A DNA stretch of 64,000 nt from Echinarachnius parma (Eukaryota; Echinodermata; Echinoidea; Clypeasteroida; Echinarachniidae). Where the stretch lies: NCBI GenBank assembly GCA_037951105.1, contig JBAMJV010001820.1:156441-220440 (forward strand). Reading direction: 5' to 3'. The notes below the pieces were generated by a model that was given only the letters and a program-made list of their open reading frames with translations, was not told the origin of the DNA and made no database searches. Below, one piece after another: positions 25,062 through 36,020 of the stretch. The stretch's first letter is position 1, and every line of letters begins with the position of its first letter. The translations under genes were made by a program, and so were the position numbers.

Positions 25062-25731
25062 GACACCCTGTATTTTTTTTTTAGACACCCTGTAGTGCTG
25101 TTGGAATACTTACATCGCTGGTCTAGGGCATATCAAGGGCTTAATGTAAATTGTAGCTTTCATCATCATATACATTTTTTCACATACAAAATAGTGGTTA
25201 GTACAAAAATTGCACAATTGAGCAATAACACTGGTGCTCATAAATATTCATATTCTTATTCATGAATATTCATAAGCACTTATACTCATTCAATATATGC
25301 AATTTTCTTAATTAACTAACAACTATTTTCAATTATGAGCAAAATTTATAACCACTGGTTAGATAATTGCGTATATAATGAGTACCTGCTGCTCACGAAT
25401 GTATTAATATTCATTAGCTGCAGTATTTGCTCAATAAACTTGCAATTTTTAAATTTGTAACCAATATTTGTTTTGTGTGAAAAAAGTATATCTTGCTGAA
25501 TCACACATCAGACAGCAAGCTCTTGTCATGCTCTACACCAGTGTAATATGCATTGAACATGACTACAGGGTGTCCCAAAAAAAAATTTCTAAAAAAAAAA
25601 AAAAAAAAAAAAAATTATTATTATTTTTTATTTATTTATTTTTTTTTGCTATACCTGTGTATAAGGCGCACCCCCGACTTTGAAATTTTTTCCGACGGAA
25701 AAAAGTGCGCCTTATACACGGAGTTTTACGG
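24932..25731. mobile_element. TA-flanked MITE nested in the hAT-like element, 800 bp
   Basis: CCGTAAAACTCCGTGTATAA followed by GGCGCAC at the left is mirrored by GTGCGCC and TTATACACGGAGTTTTACGG at the right, with TA at 24930-24931 and 25732-25733. A second GTGTATAAGGCGCACCCC follows on the left and has an inverted partner near 25651-25669. The interior contains another inverted pair (next entry). Confidence 0.85.
25060..25576. mobile_element. Innermost MITE with CACCCTGTA ends
   Basis: GGACACCCTGTA (25061; repeated as AGACACCCTGTA at 25083) pairs with TACAGGGTGTCCC (25564-25576). Both sides carry long T or A runs. Ends of this form are common on mariner-like MITEs. The exact border is blurred by the homopolymers. 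Confidence 0.6.
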
Positions 25732-26737
25732 TATTTATTTTCTGTATACCGGGCCACGTAGCTCCAGTTTAGGCTGGCATTGCTCTGGCTACTTGTGTGG
25801 TGTGCACGAAATTGCACCATTTCAAGTATATAAATGCAAAATCTTCTCCGTGGGAGGGGATCCCCCCTTCCAAACCCTCCATATTTGACCCTGCCCCAGC
25901 CCTCGGTAGCTTCACCCCTCGGGACTCATTCTTGGCGATAGGGTAAGTTGTCGGATCATATAATGCGGCATAATGGTTAAGTTAGAACTGTGTATGATGC
26001 TCCATATAAATACAATATTTGTGTTGGGGTCCATATTTGTCAACTATTTGTTTTCTCCGTGAAAATGTATTTAACATTTCTGGTCGATCAAATCATGACA
26101 CCCTTTCCCAGATACAGTCAATGTAGAGCCCGAATTTCCTCTCTTGGTAAGCACCAGATTGCACTATTTCAAGTCCAAAAATGCAAAATCTCCCTTGCAT
26201 GGGAGCCCTCCCGCCGCTCAGTCACTTCGCTCCCTGTGTTGAGGTGCATATCAGTGACAGATCTACGGGGGGGGGGGGGGGGGGGGGTTCAAAATAGCAA
26301 AAAAAATCGCCGCTTCCTATCTAGGTAAGCACCAGAATGCACAATTTCAAGTCCAAAAATGCAAAATCTCTCTAGCGTAGGAGGGGGACACACCCTCCCC
26401 CCCCCCCCCCGCATAGTCACTTCGCTCCCACAGTGGCGGATCTACGGGGGGGGGGGGGGGTTAGGGGGTTTAAACCCCCCCCCCCCCCTTGGGCTGCCAA
26501 AAAACGCAAAAAATGCCAAAAAATTTCGCCGCTTCGCGGCTTGGGCTACCAAACAACGCTCAAAATGTCAAAAATTTTCCCCGCTTCGCGGCTAGGGCTG
26601 CCAAAAAACTCCAAAAACGCCCCACTGAGACGACTTTCAAGGGCTTTCAAGCAATTGTCTTGGTCTCGAAAAATTGGTCTTGGTCCGGTGAACGGCAAAT
26701 CATCCCCCCCAGGTGTAAGAACCTGTCTACGCCACTG

Positions 26738-27470
26738 CCATACACCATACAGCCACCATAGGGCTACCATAGATCTACCATTCACTATAGAGCCACCATA
26801 GAGTCACTAACCACCATTAATATACCATAAAGTCATCATCCACCATAGAGCTACAGGGATATACCATTCAACAGAAATACCATAGAATATACTCTACCAT
26901 ATAACATACCGTAGAAATACCAAACACCATACAGCCACCATAGATCTACCATTCACTTTAGAGCCACCATTGAATCACTAACCACCATTAATATACCATA
27001 AAGTCATCATCCACCATAGAGCTACCATTAAAATATCTTACACCACAGGGATATATACCATTCAACAGAAATACCATAGAATATCCTCTACCATATAACA
27101 TACCGTAGAAATACCATACACCATACAGTCACCATAGAGCTACCATATATATACCATTCACTTTAGAGCCACCATAGAGTCACTAACCACCATTAATATA
27201 CCATAAAGTCATCATCCACCATAGAGCTACCACTGAAATATCTTCCACAATAGGGATACCATTCAACAGGAATACCATAGAAATATATTCTACCATATAA
27301 TACACCATAGAAATACCATACACCATAGGTCGGCATCAATGATATACCATTGACCATAGAACTCCACCATTCAGCAATTGTGTGGTGTACCATACACATA
27401 CCATTCACCACTGAGCTGCATCATAGAAATACCATTCACCATAGAGCTGCACCATAGGAATACCATAGAT
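26738..27470 (+). repeat. ACCAT minisatellite, continuation after the hAT-like insertion
   Basis: The 203-bp pattern (ACCGTAGAAATACCATA, CACTTTAGAGCCACCATTG, AAGTCATCATCCACC) resumes exactly after the target duplication and decays towards 27470, where it meets the right boundary TTTTTTTTGTAAGGG. A pure run of about 27 C follows at 27491-27517. Confidence 0.9.
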
Positions 27471-27637
27471 TTTTTTTGTAAGGGCCCCCTCCCCCCCCCC
27501 CCCCCCCCCCCCCCCCCAAAGCACCCTAACAGCACAACAAACATGTATTACTACAGAAAATCATTAATGCATGTGCACCTTTTCATGTATAGTAGAGTAA
27601 ACAGCAAAAAACACATTTATTACCACCTTCCATTTAA

Positions 27638-27894
27638 AGGGATAGTTGAGTATTTGTCAAACTTAACTTAAGTAACCCAAACCATGAAAATCTGCACCAT
27701 CATAGTTATAACTTCACCATGCTCGAAAAATAACAGTTACAAACGACTAGGTAAAACCCCTGTTATCATTCAAAAAGTGCTGTTACTACTCAAGAGGGCG
27801 CTCTCTAAAAAAAAATAGTTTTAACCAGTTTTTCATTATCTCACATTTTTTTTGTTTGTGAAGTGCCCCCCTATACTAACACTCAACTATCCCT
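27638..27894. mobile_element. TTAA-flanked MITE, 257 bp, complete
   Basis: It has TTAA at 27634-27637 and 27895-27898, with ends AGGGATAGTTGAGTATTTG and ACACTCAACTATCCCT. This is a short deletion form of the family seen at 2690-2990. Confidence 0.85.
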
Positions 27895-27989
27895 TTAACT
27901 TTGCTCCCTAGCCATCCCTAGTCATCACTTCAAAATATTGGTTCATTTAACAACTAACTGTATACATGGTGGACAACATTTCATACACA

Positions 27990-28490
27990 GCGTGGGCGTT
28001 GTTGTAGACTTATTGCTAGTAGACCAAATGGTTTGTAGACGTATTGGGTAGTAGCCCAAATGACTAGTAGACCAAGAGCATCGTAGACCACATGTCGGGT
28101 AGACCAAATAAGTTGTAGACCAAATGGATTGTAGACTAAATGATTTGTAGACGAAATTGATAGTAGACTAAATAGAATGTAGACCAAATACATAGTAGAC
28201 CAAATAACTAGTAGACTAAATGGGTAGTAGACGTATAGGGTGTAGACCAAATTACAGTAGACCAATTGGATAGTGGACCAAAATACTAATAGACCAAATG
28301 GGGTGTAGACCAATTAGAGTGTGGACCAAGTTAAATGTAGACTAAATGACTAGTAGACCAAATGGTTAGTAGACGTATAGGGTGTAGACCAAATTACAGT
28401 AGACCAACTGGATAGTGGACCAAATTGGTGTGGACCAAATAGCAGTAGACCAACTGGCTAGTGGACCAAATGGTAGTAGACCAAATGGTC
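27990..28490 (-). repeat. TTTGGTCTAC minisatellite, inverted relative to 12 kb
   Basis: Tandem units of GTAGACCAAATGGNTA type, the reverse complement of the 11988-12530 array, with longer internal repeats (for example CGTATAGGGTGTAGACC at about 28231 and 28373). Confidence 0.85.
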
Positions 28491-28494
28491 ATAT

Positions 28495-28690
28495 TGTCTT
28501 GGGGGGTAATTGTCTTGGGTGGTAGTTGTCTTGGGGGGTAATTGTCTTGGGGGGTAGTTGTCTTGGGGGGTAATTGTCTTGGGGGGTAATTGTCCTAGGG
28601 GGGTAATTGTCCGGGTGGTAATTGTCCTAGGGGGGTAGTTGTCCGGGGGGTAATCGTCCGGGGGGTGGTTGTCCAGGGGGTAGTAGTCCG
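28495..28690 (+). repeat. G-rich minisatellite (GGGGGGTAATTGTCTT units)
   Basis: The same repeat as at 11780-11985 and on the same strand, although the adjoining TTTGGTCTAC array is inverted. To its right (28690-28930) worn sequence resembles the GGGGTCTTAGGGGACAGAGC region of the 860-bp unit. Confidence 0.85.
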
Positions 28691-28934
28691 GACACGCAAT
28701 AGGGGATATGTTATGAGTGTGTATATAGCTGGCATGTCAATGCAGTAGCGAGGAGCCCTGCATGGGATGTATCTAAGTGCTCCTGTAGTATAGAGTCATT
28801 GATAGGGTCTATGGGATTGAGCCTCCAGGAAACTTGTAGGCACCAGCAATTTAGAACTCTCAAGCTCTGTGGTGCAATATTTAAAGGGTTAGATATTGTT
28901 TCTAGTTAATATGTGTAGAGTTTTGATTTGATTT

Positions 28935-29051
28935 TGTTTTGAATTTATTTCCATATTTCACAAATAAATGTTGAACAAACAATATACATTCATAAACGAA
29001 ATACAATTAAATAAATACATTGTAGACTAATATACAATAAAATATTACATA
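28935..29051 (-). mobile_element. Probable 3' tail of LINE-1 (this window), cut off by the LTR element
   Basis: GAATTTATTTCCATATTTCAC followed by an AATACAATT block resembles the tail of LINE-2 (TTTATTTCCAGTTTATTTCA, then ATACAATTG at about 36407). Since LINE-1 coding sequence lies directly on the other side of the LTR element, this is probably its displaced 3' end. The similarity is short, so this is an inference. Confidence 0.45.
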
Positions 29052-29233
29052 TGTTATGAGTTGATGGTACGACACTCCATAACTAGTACACTCTCCCGAG
29101 TTCCTCTCAAAAGACCAAATAAAATACACAAGAAAAGCCGTGATGTTTGTAATTTCAAGCCATGTTAACTTCCAACGTTTCTTGCCTATGGCAAGCCAAG
29201 TGTACATCAAATCCAGTATGACAAGCCGTCACA
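29052..29233 (-). repeat. 3' LTR of the retroelement
   Basis: 182 bp. Plus-strand ends are TGTTATGAG and CCGTCACA. It is the downstream LTR in element orientation, adjoining the purine tract at about 29234-29245. Confidence 0.85.
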
Positions 29234-30340
29234 CTTCCCTCCTTAAAGATGGCATTTATAACATCAAAATAAATGACCTCTAAAATGTTTCTGGCAATAT
29301 AACACAAATGTGAGACTTAATGTCTGTATTCTATAAACAAAGCCTATACTGCACACATATGTTTCACTACCTCGGAATATAACCTATGAAAACAACATGC
29401 ATCAAAACCATTCTTATACATAAACAATATCTCCACATTTAAGATTTTCTGCACAGTAAATCAACAATGGTCTCTTTGCATCAAGCTTACAAAGTACTGA
29501 ACCCTAACTACAGCTGTCTTGCCAGGAACTCCCAACATTTATCAAAATAAAATACATGTGCACATGCAATATCGACTTTGCCCAAACATGCAATTGGTTC
29601 ACATTCAGAATCCCTTAATCACATTTTCACAATTATTTAATGCTGCACATGTATATATAATCCTGTACGAAACGAATGTAAATGCTTCCATTCCATTGCA
29701 TTCACATGTCACTTAATGTGTATCTTATACAACTTTCCTTTAGCTTCAACAAAAAAGTTACAAACTATGCCAAAATATATTGTGTAAGACATTGTGCACA
29801 TTTATATTTCAAATTAAATGTGAACCCACAACCATTATCTTTTAGCACATATCATTTTAAACATTTCCACAAAATCTTCTACATGTTACTCTACAAATCT
29901 AACACAAAAGAAAGATACGTCAACCTGTTCTTACAACGTATGAGAATGGATTTTTCACCCGCAATGCAAGAACATACAAACTGAACATGTGAAAACATTA
30001 ATTTTTTCTTCTTGAAACTGCTAACTGCTTTGATCTTCCTGATCAAAGTCATCCTGCAAAAGAAAGATGCAAATTTAATAGTTACGTCTAAAAGCTGTCC
30101 GCCCAACAATCCTGTTTAAGGGAAGACAACATCAAAATGAATGCACATCATACATGTACATAACTTTTCAAAATGCCAACACATGAAATAACTGTTCTTC
30201 CTTTTTCTTTGAATGTTTAAATCAGGTTTTCTTAAATTCAGTCTTTCCTGATTTCATTCATAAAGTCTTAAATTGAGGTCTCCAGATTCTTTGTCACGTC
30301 CAGTCCTTTTCATCAGGCTTTCAGCATCAGTTATCATGGT

Positions 30341-31876
30341 TTAGAGACAAAGAATCAATTTCTTCCTCTTTTTAAAGTCCAGTCGCTGAAATGCTACTGA
30401 CTGGCTTCTCAGTTCACTCTGACCAGCATCACCGCGATCACCTGGTCTTCTCGATCGACGACCACTCACTCGCGACTTCATCAAGCGTGAATTGCGACGA
30501 GGCCTCCACTGACGTCTCCTCCCAGCGTCACGTCGAACACGAGTCCGAAACTGACAACGAGCTCCTGCTCGCCATCTAGCTGCTCTGGCTCGTCGAACAC
30601 TGCGTCGTCGCCTAGTACCTCTCGCCCTGCGTCGACTGCCTTGACGACATGAAGAAGTTCTGGCCTGACGTCGACCACCTTGTCGCCTCTCCACCTGGGC
30701 AGCTTCCTCGACATCAGAAGACGCCGCCTCACAAAGCTCGACCCTCTCCTGGAGTGCAGGCTGAACATGCCTGCGATCACCTAGATCACAAGCTGAAACT
30801 GCAGAGGACTCTGCTTCATCCCTCTGGACTCTATCAGGTCTCTCGACTTCTAGCCAGCCGCCATCCGGTCCCCCCTCTGGCACCTCTTCCAGGCTCTCCA
30901 GCGCAGCTTCACTTTCAAAGTCTCTCTCCCGGATGGTAGGCGGAACATGCCTTCCATCATGAGGACTGGAAGCTGACAGCACCATCTCACCAGTTGGGCT
31001 CCTCCTCTCCTGGAATGCAGGCCGATCAAACCTGCGGTCATCTGGACCACAAGCCGACACCGCATCAGGGCTCACCAGGACATCTGCTCCATCACAACGA
31101 TCAAACCTGCGGTCATCTGGACCACAAGCAGACATCTCATCAGGCCGCACCAGGACATCTGCTCTCTCACCGCTTCCCGGTAGAGAAGTCTCCAGCCTGC
31201 CATGAAGCTCTGCACCACCAGATTGTTGCCGTCCAGCATGTCGTCCAGCTTGTCTGCCACCAGAGGATTGGTCTGCGACGCCAGAAGACATCATCCCGTC
31301 AAGCGCAGTCATCATCTGCCCGACGTCATCTTGGATGTCGTTCAAAGCCGTCGCCATCTCTCCGACCTTCTCTCTACTACCATGGTTAAGACGACCTTCT
31401 ACATCATCCCAAGGATTTCCACGAACACCTGGACCGAACATCACCGTACTCGAGCAAACACTCAAATCCCCTGTATCACTGATACCTTGTGATTGTGTTT
31501 GTACATGTATGCCTGAATGTCTTTTCCTTGTGTCACTTGTATTTAATGAACTTAACAAGCTATCTCCAACACTCACATCAGACTCACTTGCCTTCTCTTC
31601 ATGCTGTCTCCCCTGGAGAACCTTGATCTGTCTCTCAATCTCCTCCACTCTCCTTCGCAAAGCAAAATCTTCAACAAAGCTCATCGATGACTCCGGCAAA
31701 ACCTGCCTTGCCACCAGACTACTAACGATCAGTTTCCGGACCTTAGATCTAGTCATGTAGGATGTAGCCTCATTAACATAGAAGTACAATGCAATTTCCA
31801 ACAGATCATCTTTCCGCATCTCCATCAGCTTCTCCACGCTTGGACAGCAAACAAAATTCCTCAACGAATCAGACAT
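30341..31876 (-). CDS. Gag-like ORF of the LTR element, 511 aa
   Basis: The single long frame of the element. The N-terminal ~80 residues contain MRKDDLLEIALYFYV and TRSKVRKLIVSSLV, a helical layout like the N-terminal region of some invertebrate Gypsy-type Gag proteins (by resemblance only). A probable coiled coil follows (RRRVEEIERQIKVLQGR). The middle holds imperfect repeats built on SACGPDDRRFDR. The C-terminal part is strongly arginine-rich and could bind nucleic acid. I see no zinc knuckle, protease or reverse transcriptase motif. GC content is well above the flanks. It is not a host gene on present evidence. Confidence 0.65.
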   Translation of the reverse strand: MSDSLRNFVCCPSVEKLMEMRKDDLLEIALYFYVNEATSYMTRSKVRKLIVSSLVARQVLPESSMSFVEDFALRRRVEEIERQIKVLQGRQHEEKASESDVSVGDSLLSSLNTSDTRKRHSGIHVQTQSQGISDTGDLSVCSSTVMFGPGVRGNPWDDVEGRLNHGSREKVGEMATALNDIQDDVGQMMTALDGMMSSGVADQSSGGRQAGRHAGRQQSGGAELHGRLETSLPGSGERADVLVRPDEMSACGPDDRRFDRCDGADVLVSPDAVSACGPDDRRFDRPAFQERRSPTGEMVLSASSPHDGRHVPPTIRERDFESEAALESLEEVPEGGPDGGWLEVERPDRVQRDEAESSAVSACDLGDRRHVQPALQERVELCEAASSDVEEAAQVERRQGGRRQARTSSCRQGSRRRARGTRRRRSVRRARAARWRAGARCQFRTRVRRDAGRRRQWRPRRNSRLMKSRVSGRRSRRPGDRGDAGQSELRSQSVAFQRLDFKKRKKLILCL

Positions 31877-32798
31877 CTTGGGAATTTAAACAACACACTT
31901 GTGTCTCAAAGGAATACAAAAATCAGCATCAACAACTCCTTTCACGTGTTCACAACTCTCTCTCTCTCCTGTAAGCTTACCATGCAAAAACCTGCACTCA
32001 CTCACATGTGAACAAAATCTGGAACGCATCCAAACAAACAAATGACTTAACTAACCGATCCGGTTAACACGATGGATATTACTCGCAAGCAAATCCAACA
32101 CAGCAATCGTGAAGAATACACAACGCCACCACACATTTAACCAAAGTGTGAAACCTCCTGACAAACAAGAGAACATGCATAAAACCAATGCATCAAGGGA
32201 AAACAAAACCCTTCAAAATTTGTTCTACGAAAAGAACCCTAGTCGGAACTAGAACATGTTGGAATGCACACAAAACTGCACTACAACTGTACTACTGGTA
32301 CACTTCACACAATAAACTGTCCAAAGCTTATCAACACGTAATGTCCTGTGTAATTCTGCCAATTTCCGACAGCGACAACTATCCCGACAATCACATCACA
32401 GCCCCATCACTGCATCCAATGCAATTCTCCAATCAAAATAGCCCACATACACATACACTACAAATGTACCCTAGAATTCAATGAAAACACAGCACTTTAT
32501 TCCCGCAGTGCAACCCATGTACATGTTGATAAAACTAAACATCTGTACACGTAAGACTTGCATGTAGACGTACCACGACTATCAACGAACAGTCACCATC
32601 CAGCTACACACACATGCAACACCGCTGGCGCGCGCGAGCCAGAACCTTCGCCGCACCAAACGACCACCGACACCGAGTGACGCCTCCGCGGGGAAATTAA
32701 CACGCATGACTTCGAACGAAATACATCAACAAAAACCGGCCATATTACCTCTAAACTTGCAGAAAAACTACAAATTCTCCTGGCTACAAGCCCCCAAC

Positions 32799-32980
32799 TG
32801 TTATGAGTTGATGGTACGACACTCCATAACTAGTACACTCTCCCGAGTTCCTCTCAAAAGACCAAATAAAATACACAAGAAAAGCCGTGATGTTTGTAAT
32901 TTCAAGCCATGTTAACTTCCAACGTTTCTTGCCTATGGCAAGCCAAGTGTACATCAAATCCAGTATGACAAGCCGTCACA
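32799..32980 (-). repeat. 5' LTR of the retroelement
   Basis: 182 bp, same sequence as 29052-29233 by eye. The primer-site-like sequence lies at about 32784-32797 on the minus strand. About 0.9 kb of leader (31877-32798) separates it from the ORF. Confidence 0.85.
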
Positions 32981-33317
32981 CATAATCAACAATTTGTTTT
33001 GTAATTAACATAACGTGAAATATGGGGGAACCAAAAAGAAGCAATGCTTGTAAAAACATTTGGTTCCCAAGGGTAATTGTGTCTAATCAATATTTAATCA
33101 AACAAAATGTAATGAAAGAAAACGAACAAAGAAAGACAAAAAAAGAATAAAAGGAAGAAAAAAGACGATAAGGTGCCATGCTTTTTTGTTTTCTTGTTTT
33201 TAGACCACTATAGAAAGAAATATTACAAGGGTATTACAATAAGAATACAACAATAGAAACTTACTTATGAAAGAACAATAAGGTTATATAAATTAATGAA
33301 ACTTAACTAAACAGTAA

Positions 33318-34974
33318 TTATTTCGAGTACTTAAGCAATAACAATAATTTTAATTTACGTTTAAATACACGGAGAGAGGGGCTTGTAGTAATTTCGTTTG
33401 GAAGATCATTCCAGAATTTTGGACCAGAAAATAAAATAGTTTTTTGGGCAAATAGTGTACGCGTTCGTGGCAAATGAAAGGAACCACTCTGCCAAGTGTG
33501 GTAAGTATGACAATAATTATTCTTTTTAAATATTATCATAAAACCTTCAGGAAGTTCGTTATTGGACAATTTATACATAAATATCTCAATATTATACAAA
33601 TATAAGTCAGTTAGTTTTAATAATCTATTTGAATAAAATAATTATGTTGTGTGGGCATAGAAACCTGTTTTTATTAAAAATTATAATGGCTCGCTTTTGA
33701 ATTTTAACTAGTTTATCAAGTAATAATAATGAACTATTGCCCCATGCTAAAATTCCATAATATATGTATGATAATATCAATGTTCCAAAGAGGGTATGTA
33801 AAACAGTAGTAGGAAAAAAAATATGTTCAGGGAGTGAATTTATCGTGTTACTAAAAAACATATATTGTGTTTTAACAATATTTAATGACAATTTATTTAA
33901 ATGAATCCATTTCTGAACAAATTTCATTTCATTATTAACTATATTCTATAAGGCCTCTGGATCACGATGTGAATAAGAAAAGGTTAGAATCGTCCGCAAA
34001 AAGTATAAAAGATAGTATTTGAGAAGCATTAGGAAAGTCATTCATGTATATAATAAAAAAGAAGATGGCCAAGGAGTGACCCCTGGGGTACTCCACAAGA
34101 GACAAATCTGTGACCTGACTCGTGTCCATTCACAACAACAAATTCTTTTCTATTTTCTAAATAACTCCTGAACCAGTCCAACGTGTTACCACGTATTCCA
34201 TAATGATTTAACTTATATAATAATATATTATGATCTATTGTGTCGAAGGCCTTGGATAGGTCCAAAAATATTCCAACTGTATGTAATTGATCATCAATAG
34301 CATTTGCAAACTTATTAATACATGAAAGCAACGCATGGGTTGTTGAGTGTTTTTCTCTAAAAACCAAATTGTGAACTGGATAAAATTTTACTATCATTTA
34401 AAAATGTAAGCGTACGTGAATAAACCAGCCTTTCTAGAATTTTCGAGAGGGACGATAGCAAAGAAACTGGCCGATAATTATTTAAATCCTCACGACTTCC
34501 TTTTTTAAATATAGGGATGACCTTAGCGATTTTCATTTTGTCTGGTACTTTACCATTTTCGAGAGATAAATTCAAAATGTGTGTGAGAGGAGAAGCAATT
34601 TCACGAACAATATTTTTTTAAAGAAAGTTTGTAATGCCGTCGTATCCAGAAGACTTTTTCGTATTTAAATTTATAATTATGTCAATAACCTCTTGTTCGT
34701 GAATCGGAGTAAAGTATAACGATGAGGAATTTGTATCATTTAAATGAGTATTAAACTCACCATCTGTTTGTGGAATATTATTAGCAAGGGTCGGCCCGAT
34801 ATTCACAAAATAATTATTAAACGCTTCTGAAATTCCATTTTTATCCTGTATCAATTCATCACCACTAACCACCTGAGAAATTGTATCATTGCGCTTTTGA
34901 GGATGTAGTACTTTATTTATTACTTTCCAAGTATTTTTTAGAATCATTGCTATATATTTTAAATTGATTTCCAA
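33318..34974 (-). pseudogene. LINE-1 reverse transcriptase remnants
   Basis: Fragments in several frames: 34618-34974 (pre-RT region, SSGYDGITNFL), 34357-34575 (KVIPIFKKG, YRPVSLL), 34038-34397 (LDLSKAFDTIDH, GVPQGS), then the FADDSN box, 33625-33927 (thumb-like, AWGN) and 33318-33599 (C-terminus, GPKFWNDLP). Enough motifs remain to place it next to LINE-2 in the same broad group, but it cannot encode an enzyme. Confidence 0.8.
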
Positions 34975-36020
34975 AATAACTTGTCTTTGCAGCCTCTAAA
35001 ACCTTAGTAAGTATATTATGATATTTAGTATATTTACTCTTATTACTAGAAGTAGGTTTTTTCTTATATTTATAATATAATTTATTTTTCTTATTAATAG
35101 ATTTTAATGAAGAATGACTCATCCAAGGGTGTCTAGGTATTATAAAATAATTTTTACGTGACGGTTTCTGAAGCGGAATGATATTATTATAATTCGACGT
35201 AATTATATCCAAAAAATTACTATAAGCAACATTAATGTCAATAGAGTTAAAGACCACAGACCAATTAGCATTTAACAAGCTATTTCTTAATCTATTAAGA
35301 TTATATTCAGATAAGTCCCGGAAGCCTAAAACATAATTTTTGGGTAAATTCGTTTTAATGTGGGGAATAATACTAAATATCGGAAAATGATCCGATATAT
35401 CTGAGACCAAAATACCAGATTTAAGGTGAGAATTATCATTAACACATATATTATCTATTAGAGTATGAGATGTATCAGTTACACGCGTCGGTTTCCTTAT
35501 GAGGGGAAGTAATGAATTAAAAAGCATTATATTAACAAATTCATGACAATTGTTATTATCATTACAATTCAATAAATCAAAATTGAAATCACCCATTATG
35601 AAACTTTTTTTTATTAATTAAAGAAGGTGATATCAAAATATTCTGTATGATATTAAAGAAATTATTAATTTTAGAATGAGGGGGTCTATATATTTCACCA
35701 ATTATTATATTCTTATTACCAGCGGACTCTATTTCGATACAAATTGTTTCAATATCTTCAGTCATATATTTAATTTCCTTTAGTACTTTATATTCAAGAT
35801 AATTTGTAACATAAAATCCAACTCCACCTCCCCGTTTAGCAGTTCTATTATTAGTTATAAGAGAAAATCTATCAATACAAAACATGGAATCGGGGACATT
35901 GTTTAACCATGCTTCCGATAATCCTAATATAGCCGATTCGAACTTTAGTTCGTTTACAAGTCCAGAAAACTTATCAAAATTCTTGCTAAGACTTCTAATA
36001 TTTAGGTGCATCAATAACAA
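34913..36020 (-). pseudogene. LINE-1 endonuclease domain (two frames)
   Basis: APE-type endonuclease of a non-LTR element, which nicks target DNA. 35589-36020 carries the N-terminal half (EAWL, RGGGVGFYV, YRPP) and 34913-35596 the rest (MGDFNFDLL, SDHFPIF and a linker rich in K/S/Y). The two overlap in different frames at about 35590, so a frameshift lies at the GDFN junction. Confidence 0.8.

Larger units (their letters stand above)
24642..26737. mobile_element. hAT-like non-autonomous element, 2096 bp, with 8-bp target duplication
   Basis: The ends CAGGGGCGTAGACA and TGTCTACGCCACTG are inverted repeats with one mismatch. CCATACAC is duplicated on both sides (24634-24641, 26738-26745), and neighbouring 203-bp units show the unoccupied site. 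Eight-base duplication and CAG-type ends are the hAT hallmark. The interior has no transposase. It holds poly-C/G tracts, two extra end-like pieces (CAGTGGCGGATCTACGGGG near 26433 and a variant near 26256), GCTTCGCTCCC blocks and a nested MITE. Confidence 0.85.
18880..27484. mobile_element. Possible 8.6-kb TIR-bounded composite filled with minisatellites
   Basis: The left boundary reads CCCTTACAAAAAAAAACTCT then ATGGTA. The right boundary reads ATACCATAGATTTTTTTTGT then AAGGG, the reverse complement apart from small differences. Both ends pass directly into ACCAT minisatellite and both abut C-rich tracts. Inside are two ACCAT arrays, a GACGTC array, a 166-bp tandem repeat, a MITE, a possible membrane-anchor ORF and a nested hAT-like insertion. 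No transposase and no clear target duplication were found, so the unity of the structure is inferred from the ends alone. Confidence 0.4.
29052..32980 (-). mobile_element. Non-autonomous LTR retroelement, 3.93 kb, structurally whole, young
   Basis: Two 182-bp direct repeats (29052-29233 and 32799-32980) read identical by eye, begin TG and end CA, and are flanked by a 4-bp duplication, CATA (29048-29051 and 32981-32984). On the minus strand a primer-site-like TGGGGGCTTGTAG lies just inside the 5' LTR, and a purine tract (AAGGAGGGAAG) just before the 3' LTR. One long minus-strand frame lies inside. No polymerase or integrase region is seen, so it would need proteins from another element. Identical LTRs suggest recent insertion. 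The family is not assigned; 4-bp duplication fits Gypsy-like elements. Confidence 0.85.

Noticed and set aside
30391-31760. Several plus-strand frames opposite the 511-aa frame
   Set aside because: They are antisense shadows of a GC-rich coding region. The minus-strand frame is longer and fits the element's orientation.
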